Source of the DNA: Candidatus Kuenenia stuttgartensis
GTDB lineage: Bacteria > Planctomycetota > UBA11346
Assembly: GCA_945876185.1 (NCBI GenBank)
Contig: CAMCMZ010000017.1
Coordinates: 1 to 52,821, forward strand
DNA: 52,821 bases
Reading direction: 5' to 3'
Below, in pieces: positions 42,112 to 49,594 of the stretch. Below the pieces are notes generated by a model. The model searched no databases. It had not been told where the DNA came from and saw only the letters and a program-made list of their open reading frames with translations. The translations under genes were made by a program, and so were the position numbers. How positions within the stretch are numbered: position 1 is the first letter of the stretch; the number at the start of each line of letters is the position of its first letter.

Positions 42112-44573
42112 GATTCCAGCCCGGCTCGCACCAGTTCCGCACGCAGATGCTCGCGTAACGTGCCGATGCCGCCCAGGGCTCGCTTGAACAGGACACGATC
42201 CCAGGCGCTCAGACTCTCGGGATCGAGTTCATCGCCCCCGCCGGGGCGGCAGCGCAGGGCGAGGTGGAGACCGAGCAGGAAGTTCCAGGCGGAGAGCGTC
42301 TCGGTGGCCAAGCCCGGCCCCAAGTGGCCGCCGGCGGCGAGAGCGCGCAACCGCGCGGCGGTACCAAGGTCAGATCCGCCCTGGCGCAGCGTCATCGCCC
42401 GGGCCGCTGCGACCGCCTGCCGCATCGCCAATTTGAGATCGGTGGTGTGGTGCGCGGGATCGTCGATGCGGATTCCGCCCAGGAGGCTGAGCGGTGCCCG
42501 GGGCTTGAGGGTCGCCTGGGCCAGCTGGAGCGCGAAGTGGGGATGGCCAGACACCGAGGCCCGGATTGTCGCCTGCAGTTCGGCGGCAAAGGACGGGTCG
42601 CCCCAGACGGTGCGCAGATCGAAGAAGATCGAGGCATCAAGCAGGTCGTCGGGTTCCCCCTGGCGGATCCAGCCGGCAAAGCGCTCGCGCCATTGCGACA
42701 GGGGCTGACACCAACGTTCCTGGCCTGCCATGCGCCCGCCCGGACAACGGGGCCAGCCGGCGGCGTGATAGCGCGCGGTCACCGCGCGGCCGAAATCGAT
42801 GAACCAGCGGGGTTCGGCGCCATCGGCATAGACCAGGGCGTTGTCTTGGTCCCCCCCCGGCAGCAGTTCTTGACGACCCTGGCTGCCAACCACGAGCAGC
42901 GCGCACGCGGCCGGCGCTGGCCCGAGGTCGGCCAGGGCCAGATCGACACAGCGGCGCAGCACCGCATCGGCGATGCGGGTGCCCTCGGCGGCGGCGAGCT
43001 CCGGATCAAGTCGCACCCGTGCCAGCGAACCCATCCAGGCGTTGAGGCGTCGATTGAGCAGGCCCAACCCGGCCTGATCGGCCCGGGCGGCGGCCGCGAT
43101 AAATTGCGTCGGGCCGGTACGCAGCGCGGAAAGCAGTTGCGAGGCGGACAGCAGGCGTGGACCGCCGTCGGCGTCGGGCACCAGGAGATGGCCGACCTGG
43201 GCCTGAGCCATTGCGTCGAGGGCCGCGCACAGGCTGGCGCCCTGGTCGAGCCGGTGCACCGGGGCGCTCATCGCCGCATACGCGGTGCCGCCGCCACGAC
43301 GGACCAGATCGCTGGCGGTGATCAGGCCGGCGATGCCACCGTCAGGCGCCGTGAGCAACGCCGTCGAGCTGCCGGAAGACCGGAGTGTTGCCGCCACCTC
43401 GTCCGGAGTGGCGGTTAACGGCAGACATGGTGCGGTGACGGCAAGCGGGGCGGCCGAGGACAGCAACGTGGCAGCCTCGATGGCCTGGGCCTCCTGCTGG
43501 GCCTGCAGCGCAGCCAGCAGTTCGCGTCCGGGCTCGTCAAGACCGGGCCGCCCGGAAAGGGGACGCGCGGTCAGCACCAGCGCTTCTTGACCCTGCACGC
43601 TCACCGGAGTGGCGGTGACCAGGGCCGGCACCGGGCCATCGGATCCGGTGAGCAGCGCACTGCGCGGGCCGGCGCTTCCGCCCGCGAGGCGGGTGAAGTC
43701 GGATGGGTCAGAGAACAACGAGGCCGCGTCCGCGCCAAGGCGGAGCTGCAACCCGGCCCCAAGCAGTTCCTCGGTGCCGCGATTGGCGGCGGCGACGCGG
43801 CCGTCGATGACCAGCCAGACGGCTTCGCTGCCGGCCTGCGCCAGCGCTTCGAATCGTGCATGCGAGCGGGCCAGATCGGCCAGGGTTTCGCGACGGCGGC
43901 ATTCGCTGATCCAGCCCTGACGCAGAGCCACTGCCACCAGCAGGCCGACCAGTCCGGCCACCGTGCTGCCCACCCACGCCAGGCGCGAGGTGGTGGCCCG
44001 GATCTCGGCGTGCACGTCCTCCAGGTACAGGCCGCTGCCGACGATCCAGCTCCAGGACTCGAACAGCCGCACATAGCTGAGCTTCGGCACCACCCGGGCC
44101 TGATCGTCCTGCCACTGCCAGCGATAGCCGACGTAGCCGTCACCTTTGTTCGCGACTTCCCGCACCGCGGCGCTGAAGAGCGCCTTTCCGTCGGCGTCAC
44201 GGTAGTCGGCAAGCTGTTGGCCCTCCAGTTCAGGACGGTAGGGATGCATGACCATGCGCGGGGTGCGATCGATCACCCAGAGATAATCCTTGCCTTCCTG
44301 GCCATACCGGGTCGCGCGCAGATCGGCCACTGCCCGGGCCTGCGCCTCGTTCCGGGTCAGGCCGCCGGACCGCTCAAGCTGGGCGTAGCGTTCCAGCTGG
44401 CTGTGGGCAGAGGCCACGATGGCGCGAAGGAGTTCGCGTTTGCGCTCCATGAGCGCGTTTTCGGTGGCGGGGATGAGCACCACCCAGACGGCACCCATCG
44501 ACAGCAGCACGGCGAGTACCGCTGGTGCCACCAGACGAATGAGGGCCCAGCGGAAAGAAGCGGGTTTGGCCAT
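42108..44573 (-). CDS. Cache-PAS-CBS-DUF294 signalling nucleotidyltransferase-like protein
   Basis: An 821-residue membrane sensor. In order: membrane helix (~10-34), extracytoplasmic Cache_2-type domain (~40-195, with DYLWVID and MHPYRPELEG), second helix (~198-218), a PAS-like domain (~235-345), two CBS repeats (~390-495), a DUF294/GlnD-like nucleotidyltransferase domain (~520-660, motif VGSQGRQELLPGGDQDNALVY split here as GSQGRQ and DQDNAL), and the DUF294 C-terminal helical domain (~680-815). CBS-DUF294 proteins are repeatedly found beside ActP-type symporters, which suggests control of acetate uptake. The Cache/PAS front end implies an external ligand signal. Confidence 0.87.
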   Translation of the reverse strand: MAKPASFRWALIRLVAPAVLAVLLSMGAVWVVLIPATENALMERKRELLRAIVASAHSQLERYAQLERSGGLTRNEAQARAVADLRATRYGQEGKDYLWVIDRTPRMVMHPYRPELEGQQLADYRDADGKALFSAAVREVANKGDGYVGYRWQWQDDQARVVPKLSYVRLFESWSWIVGSGLYLEDVHAEIRATTSRLAWVGSTVAGLVGLLVAVALRQGWISECRRRETLADLARSHARFEALAQAGSEAVWLVIDGRVAAANRGTEELLGAGLQLRLGADAASLFSDPSDFTRLAGGSAGPRSALLTGSDGPVPALVTATPVSVQGQEALVLTARPLSGRPGLDEPGRELLAALQAQQEAQAIEAATLLSSAAPLAVTAPCLPLTATPDEVAATLRSSGSSTALLTAPDGGIAGLITASDLVRRGGGTAYAAMSAPVHRLDQGASLCAALDAMAQAQVGHLLVPDADGGPRLLSASQLLSALRTGPTQFIAAAARADQAGLGLLNRRLNAWMGSLARVRLDPELAAAEGTRIADAVLRRCVDLALADLGPAPAACALLVVGSQGRQELLPGGDQDNALVYADGAEPRWFIDFGRAVTARYHAAGWPRCPGGRMAGQERWCQPLSQWRERFAGWIRQGEPDDLLDASIFFDLRTVWGDPSFAAELQATIRASVSGHPHFALQLAQATLKPRAPLSLLGGIRIDDPAHHTTDLKLAMRQAVAAARAMTLRQGGSDLGTAARLRALAAGGHLGPGLATETLSAWNFLLGLHLALRCRPGGGDELDPESLSAWDRVLFKRALGGIGTLREHLRAELVRAGLES

Positions 44574-44659
44574 GTCAGCGGATGATCCGGAAGATGTCCC
44601 GCGGATTCAAGGCGCAGGCCCTTATGTGATTGATCCATAATTCGCAATTCGAGGCACAG

Positions 44660-44691
44660 GAGCCATTGAGCCACTGAGCCACAGTGCCACA
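44660..44691. repeat. 8-bp tandem microrepeats (GAGCCACT type)
   Basis: Four consecutive 8-bp units of the form GAGCCAYW/GTGCCACA occupy 44660-44691. They lie in the divergent promoter region of the acetate-uptake genes. No function can be stated. Confidence 0.55.
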
Positions 44692-44752
44692 GAGTTTCAA
44701 ATGAGTTGATGACAGACGAGATCCCAGGTCCAGCGGACGAACCGCGCTTTTA

Positions 44753-44790
44753 GGAGCGATTATTGGGACATGGGAGCGATTATTGGGACA
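44753..44790. promoter_or_regulatory. Direct repeat, candidate regulator binding site
   Basis: GGGAGCGATTATTGGGACA-type sequence occurs twice (44753-44770 and 44773-44790), exactly 20 bp apart centre to centre, about two helical turns. This spacing, in a divergent promoter region, fits a dimeric regulator binding one DNA face. Confidence 0.45.
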
Positions 44791-44987
44791 GGCCTCAGTT
44801 GAAAACGGGCGGTAAACGAGGTTCCCCCGTGGTAGGCACTCTGGCAGGAAAAATCCGGATTCGGCCTGATCCATACTAAATCAACGGGTATTACCACTGA
44901 TCGTGCATGGATGAGCGCCGCTCAGGTCGGGCGGTTGAACCCCAGACCGTGGATCCCAGGGTGCCGCGCCGCAACCCAGGAGCTTCC

Positions 44988-45596
44988 ATGGCCGAATCCG
45001 CCGTTCCCGCCCCAACCGTGTCAAAGAAGGAAGGCAATCCCGCCGTCGTCGGCTTGGCTGGCTTCGGCCTGACCGCCTTGGTCCTCCAGTTCCACAACGT
45101 CGGCTGGATCGAGATCGGCCCGGTCATCTGGCTCGGTCTGATCTTCGGCGGCATCGCCCAGCTCATCGCCGGCTTCCAGGAAAAGAGCACCGGCAACAAT
45201 CTCGGCTACTGCGCCTTCACCGCCTACGGCTGCTTCTGGTTGAGCCTCGTGCTCATGCTCATGGGCAGCAAGTTCGGCTTCTTCACCGTGACCGGCACCG
45301 AGGTCGGCCTGTACCTGCTCGCCTGGACGTTGTTCACCGCCATCCTCTGGGTTGCCGCCCTGCGCGCGAACGGCGCGCTGGCGGCGACATTTTCGCTGCT
45401 GCTCTTGGGTTTCATCCTGCTCGACATCGCCCACTTCGTGCCCAAGGAATCGCAGGTCCTCTGGACCCGCATCGCCGGCTATGAACTGATGGTGTGCGCC
45501 CTGCACGCCTGGTACGCGATGGCGCATCACATCTACAAGGATGTGTTCGGCCGCGACGTACTGCCGGTCGGCCCGGCGTGGATCGGGCCGCGGTAG
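44988..45596 (+). CDS. satP: SatP/YaaH-family acetate channel
   Basis: A 202-residue membrane protein of the AceTr (GPR1/FUN34/YaaH) family with six membrane helices. The family start NPAPLGL appears as NPAVVGL, followed by GLIFGGIAQLIAGFQEKSTG and YCAFTAYGCFWLSL, both typical. It moves acetate or succinate with protons. ATG 44988 has AGGAG 5 nt upstream; the frame is open further upstream but has no coding character. With ActP, DUF485 and the CBS-DUF294 sensor it forms an acetate-uptake neighbourhood. Confidence 0.9.
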   Translation: MAESAVPAPTVSKKEGNPAVVGLAGFGLTALVLQFHNVGWIEIGPVIWLGLIFGGIAQLIAGFQEKSTGNNLGYCAFTAYGCFWLSLVLMLMGSKFGFFTVTGTEVGLYLLAWTLFTAILWVAALRANGALAATFSLLLLGFILLDIAHFVPKESQVLWTRIAGYELMVCALHAWYAMAHHIYKDVFGRDVLPVGPAWIGPR

Positions 45597-45609
45597 CAGT
45601 CGCTGGCGT

Positions 45610-46284
45610 TCACGGCGGCAGGTCGACCCGGCTCCGGCCGGCCTGTACCGCGCGTAGCACCGCTGCATGCCATGGGCTGAGCGGAAGGCCGGGCAGGCTT
45701 GGCCAGGGCGCCCAGACGGGCACCGCCACATTGGCACTTGCGCCGCCCTGGGGTGACGACGGCGATGTGGACATCGCCGCTCCCCGGGCGAGTGGCAGTG
45801 CGAACGGAGCGTCGATGTCCACATCGACGCGGTCCCGCACCGCCGGGGTGTTCGCGGGATCATTGATGGGTATGCCCGACGACGACGGCGATGTGGACAT
45901 CGCCGCTCCCCGGGCGAATGGCCGTGCGAACGGAGCGTCGATGTCCACATCGACGTGGTTCCGCACCGCCGGGGTGTTCGCGGGATTCCAGGTGCAACGG
46001 AAGAACCGCGCAATGAACCACGAGCCCTGCCACAGGTCGCAGGCGGGTTCGGCCACCGCCGGGGTCCAACCAAGTTCCTCCTCAAGTTCACGTTCCAGCG
46101 CGGTGGGGGCGTCCTCGCCGGCTTCGCGCCGGCCGCCGAAGCAGGTCAGCAAGCCGGCCGCGAAACGGGCCGAAGGCGGGCGCAGTTCGAGCAGGAGCCA
46201 GCCGCGCCGGTCCGTGATGATGGCGCAGGCGTAGTCGGGACGGGGGTCGCTGGTTTCGGCCACGACGGCGAGGGTGGCGGTCAT
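45610..46284 (-). CDS. NUDIX hydrolase carrying an in-frame duplicated insertion
   Basis: A 224-residue protein. The NUDIX box is intact (GRREAGEDAPTALERELEEE, then LGW), so it should cleave a nucleoside diphosphate linked to another moiety. The core begins DYACAIITDRRGWLLLELRP. After FFRCTW the protein is interrupted by two copies of a 42-residue unit (NPANTPAVR...VDVDIDAPFA...GAAMSTSPSS), after which the fold resumes at ASANVAVPVWAPWP. Without the insertion the length (~140) would be normal for the family. The reading frame survives, so it may still be active. Confidence 0.78.
   Translation of the reverse strand: MTATLAVVAETSDPRPDYACAIITDRRGWLLLELRPPSARFAAGLLTCFGGRREAGEDAPTALERELEEELGWTPAVAEPACDLWQGSWFIARFFRCTWNPANTPAVRNHVDVDIDAPFARPFARGAAMSTSPSSSGIPINDPANTPAVRDRVDVDIDAPFALPLARGAAMSTSPSSPQGGASANVAVPVWAPWPSLPGLPLSPWHAAVLRAVQAGRSRVDLPP
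45757..45990. repeat. Two tandem 126-bp inverted-repeat elements inside the NUDIX gene
   Basis: Each copy carries the inverted repeat CGATGTGGACATCG ... CGATGTCCACATCG (45763-45776 with 45813-45826; 45889-45902 with 45939-45952) and then a shared CGCACCGCCGGGGTGTTCGC tail. The period is 126 bp, a multiple of three. The copies differ at only a few bases, so the duplication looks recent. Confidence 0.8.
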
Positions 46285-46373
46285 CGGGTGCCGTCCAGCG
46301 GTGGGCGTCCAGCGGTAGCCATCCGCGTCGGTTGCCTGTCTCCCTCCGACCCGCCTAATGCCAGCACCCCGCC

Positions 46374-49300
46374 ATGGTCGATCGCCTCTGGCTGCTTGCC
46401 GTCGTCTTCGCCCTGGTCGCGGTGGTGTTCTCCACCCGGCTGTTCCAGCTCCAGATCATCGATGGGGCCGGGTACGCGCTGGAAGTCGAGCGCTCGACCC
46501 TGCTGCGCGAATCAGTCCCGGCGCGGCGCGGCCGCATCCTCGACCGCAGCGGCGCGGCGATCGCCGACACCAAGGCGGTCTACCACCTGGCGGTGGTCTT
46601 CGCCGAACTTGAACTCGCCGGGCGCGCGCGCAGCGGGACACCGCTGTGGCGCCTGGATGAACGCCGCTTCGACGCGCTGGTCGCGGATCTGACTGCCCGT
46701 TTGCGCTGGATCGGCCGGGGCCAGGGCCCGCGCGAGGTGCTGTTGGACGCGCTGCTCAACCATCCGGCGGTGGGCCTGCGGTCCGGCGCGCGCGACCGCA
46801 CCCGGCAGGCTGACCTGGCCCTGGTCGCCTGTGCTCGCACCGCGCTCGCGCCGGCCCGCAACGCCGCAACCAGCAACGCCGCTGCCGGCAACTCCGCAAC
46901 CGGCAGCGCGGCCGCCGGCAAGAGCCAGGACGCGGATCCGCTCACTGACACCGCGCGTCTGGCCGAGTCCGACCTGCTCAGCGACGATCCCTGCCTGGCG
47001 CTCGAACGTGAACTCGCGGCGCAGTGGGGCGAGGCCGCCCTGGTGCTGTCGAGCGCCCAGTTCGCCCGCGTGGCGGCGATGATCGATGCCGATTACGCCG
47101 CCGCGATCGGCGCTGGCGGGCGCTGCCAGAGCGTGCTCGATCCCTTCGCGAGCGTGTATCGGCTGCGCGTGCCGGTGGCCCCGCCGGAGCAGAACCAGCC
47201 GGCGAGCGACCTGGAGGTTCGCATCATGCCGCTGCCGCGCCGGAACCAGGCCGAGGGTGCCTTGGCGCGCGTGCTGGGTGAAGACCAGGCCACCTTGCAT
47301 GATCGCATCGAGCGTGCGATCCGCCTGGCGCGCGGCCGCCCGCCGACGACCCGGCTGTTCTACGGCGCCGCGTCGGACGCCGAGCGCATCGCGCCGTCGT
47401 TGCCGGTCGGCCAGGCGCTGTTTTCCATCAGCCTGCCCGAGGTGCCCGGCGCGCGCGAACGCGTCCTGATCATCCAGGGCGATTCCGGCGATGGTGCTGG
47501 CGTGTTCTCACGTCTTGTGGCGCGCATCGGCGCCTCGCTCGGCATCGACGGCGTGCTGATCGAGGCGTTGATCGTCAAGCACGCACAAAAGATTAAGGCG
47601 TTGACCAGCGAACGCGACTACCGCGTGCACCACCTGGTGCTCGACCCGCAGCGCCTGGACCGCCTGACCCAGCGCCTGGCCACCGCGCTGACCGCGCTCG
47701 CCCGGCCGGTGAACGCGCTTGAGGTCGAGCGCCAGCTCGCGGCCGCCCGGCGCCTGATCGATCGCGGCTGGCAGGGCCAGCGGGCGGCGGACCCGCTGCC
47801 GGTGGTGCGCGATGTGCCGCACGCGGTGGCGGTGCGCCTGTTCGGCGCCGATTCCCAACCGCCCGACGACCTGCGCCGGCGCTTCGACGACGCCGACGCC
47901 ATCCTGCCCGGGCTGGTCGTGCGCCTGGATGTCGGCCGTTCGTATCCCTTCCCGGAATCGAGCGCGCACCTCATCGGTCTGGTCGGCCGCGACCGCGACG
48001 CTGATGCCGGCGATGTTTTGCGCGGCACCAGCGGTCTGGAACGGCAGTATGACGCGCAGTTGAAGGGCAGCGGCGGTACCCGGTTGAAGATCCGCACCCC
48101 CGACGGAGTGCGCGTGCTGCGCGACGAGACCGCCTTGGCGGGTTCCGATCTCGTGACCGAACTCGACATGGAGCTGCAAACCTTGGCCGAGGACAGCCTG
48201 GCCCGCTACATCGAACTGGCGAAGGAATTGCGCGTCCCGACCGCGAAGATGGAGGCCGCCGCGCCGGCCGGCAAGGGACGTGCGGGATTCTGCCTGATCG
48301 ATTGCCGCACCGGTGGCGTGCTCGCGCTCGCCTCGACGCCGGGCATCCGCCTCGATCAGGTCGGCGAGCGGATCACCGAGGTGGGCCGGTTGGAGGCCGC
48401 CGCCAAGGCCGAGCCCGATCCCAACCGCGCCTCTGACTTGCGCCTGGAGGCGAAGCTGTTGTCGATTCCGCTCCATGACCACGCCAGTGAGGGCGACCAG
48501 CCGCCGGGCTCGTCGTTCAAGATCCTCACCGCCTTGTGCGGCCTGGAACTCGGTGTGCTGACTCCGGGCGAAATCATCCACTGCCAGGGCTACATGGCGA
48601 TGGTGAACGGCAAGAAGGTCCTGCGCGACCACGCGCCGGCCGGCAACTACGATCTGCAAGAGGCCATCCAGCACTCGTCGAACGTGTACTTCGCCATCAT
48701 CGCCGACCGCATCGCCAAGAAGGTCGGCCGCGAGGCCCTGTCGGTCTATGCCGAGCGCATCGGCCTGGGCCGCGACAACGCGATCGACATCGAACAGCAG
48801 AAGCCGCGCTTCACCGGCGACCGTCGCTTTGGCCTGGTGCCCTCGCCGGCCACCATCGCCAAGCTGCGCCCGGCCGAACCGGCCTGGGTACCCAGCGATT
48901 CCTGGCGCATGGGCATCGGCCAGTTCGCCTACGCCAGCCCGCTGCAGTGCGCCTGCATCGCCGCCGCCGTCGCCAACGGCGGCCATGTCGTGCGGCCGTT
49001 CCTCGTCCGGCCGCAATCGGGGCCGATCATCGCCGATCTCAGCATCCGTGCGGACTACCTCAACGAGGTCCGCCGGGGCATGGAAAAGGTCACCCAGGCC
49101 GGCGGCACCGCGTCGTCGTTGTTCCTCGACGGCGAGAACAGTGGCATCCGCATTGCCGCCAAGACCGGCACCTCGGAATGGGGCAGCGCGGAAAGCCGTG
49201 CTGCTGGTCGTACGCCCGACCACGCCTGGCTGATCGGTTACGCCCCCGCCGACAAGCCAGTGGTTGCCTTCGCCTGCTTCATCCACAGCGGGACTTTCGG

Positions 49301-49412
49301 CGGCTCTGCCTGCACCCCGGTGGTGAAACGCATCCTGGAACGTTATTTCCGCAAGTATGGCCGTGAGGGCCATCGCGAGCTGGTGGTGCCCGGCCAGCCG
49401 GATCCGCATTGA
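46374..49412 (+). CDS. mrdA: Class B penicillin-binding protein 2, with enlarged N-terminal half
   Basis: A 1012-residue peptidoglycan transpeptidase. A membrane anchor (LLAVVFALVAVVFSTRLFQL) is followed by RRGRILDRSGAAIADT, the usual class B start. The catalytic motifs are SSFK (nucleophile Ser713), SSN (768-770) and KTG (930-932). PBP2 is normally ~630 residues; here about 350 extra residues lie between the anchor and the pedestal domain (roughly residues 90-500), including an Ala/Asn/Ser low-complexity run. RodA, MreB and MreC are not adjacent. Presence of this enzyme indicates a peptidoglycan wall. Confidence 0.9.
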   Translation: MVDRLWLLAVVFALVAVVFSTRLFQLQIIDGAGYALEVERSTLLRESVPARRGRILDRSGAAIADTKAVYHLAVVFAELELAGRARSGTPLWRLDERRFDALVADLTARLRWIGRGQGPREVLLDALLNHPAVGLRSGARDRTRQADLALVACARTALAPARNAATSNAAAGNSATGSAAAGKSQDADPLTDTARLAESDLLSDDPCLALERELAAQWGEAALVLSSAQFARVAAMIDADYAAAIGAGGRCQSVLDPFASVYRLRVPVAPPEQNQPASDLEVRIMPLPRRNQAEGALARVLGEDQATLHDRIERAIRLARGRPPTTRLFYGAASDAERIAPSLPVGQALFSISLPEVPGARERVLIIQGDSGDGAGVFSRLVARIGASLGIDGVLIEALIVKHAQKIKALTSERDYRVHHLVLDPQRLDRLTQRLATALTALARPVNALEVERQLAAARRLIDRGWQGQRAADPLPVVRDVPHAVAVRLFGADSQPPDDLRRRFDDADAILPGLVVRLDVGRSYPFPESSAHLIGLVGRDRDADAGDVLRGTSGLERQYDAQLKGSGGTRLKIRTPDGVRVLRDETALAGSDLVTELDMELQTLAEDSLARYIELAKELRVPTAKMEAAAPAGKGRAGFCLIDCRTGGVLALASTPGIRLDQVGERITEVGRLEAAAKAEPDPNRASDLRLEAKLLSIPLHDHASEGDQPPGSSFKILTALCGLELGVLTPGEIIHCQGYMAMVNGKKVLRDHAPAGNYDLQEAIQHSSNVYFAIIADRIAKKVGREALSVYAERIGLGRDNAIDIEQQKPRFTGDRRFGLVPSPATIAKLRPAEPAWVPSDSWRMGIGQFAYASPLQCACIAAAVANGGHVVRPFLVRPQSGPIIADLSIRADYLNEVRRGMEKVTQAGGTASSLFLDGENSGIRIAAKTGTSEWGSAESRAAGRTPDHAWLIGYAPADKPVVAFACFIHSGTFGGSACTPVVKRILERYFRKYGREGHRELVVPGQPDPH

Positions 49413-49582
49413 TCCGCTCTCGAGCGCGGCGTTACGCCACCGATTCCCCGGTCGAGACCTGTTGCATCCAGCAAGCCTGCTGCGTGGCAACTACGCCCGC
49501 ATGACGATGGCGTCAGACGCTTGGCAGTCCCTCTTTCATGCGGCACCGTGATCTTCGCATGAACGCCAACCGCTCTGGCCGG

Positions 49583-49588
49583 TATAAT
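49583..49588 (+). promoter_or_regulatory. Perfect -10 box just before the hydrolase start
   Basis: TATAAT lies 6 nt before ATG 49595, so a transcript from it would begin at or near the start codon. No good -35 box is seen at the normal spacing. It could mark a leaderless mRNA or be chance. Confidence 0.3.
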
Positions 49589-49594
49589 CTGGGC

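Larger units (their letters stand above)
44574..44987. other. Divergent regulatory region, sensor / SatP
   Basis: This 414-bp gap separates the divergent sensor and SatP genes and is less GC-rich than the genes. It carries 8-bp tandem repeats and a 20-bp-spaced direct repeat (listed separately). I see no gene in it. Promoters for both genes should lie here. Confidence 0.6.

Noticed and set aside
44851..44879. Promoter (TACTAA at 44874) or sigma-54 site upstream of satP
   Set aside because: No acceptable -35 box at normal spacing, and the GG/GC spacing needed for sigma-54 is absent.
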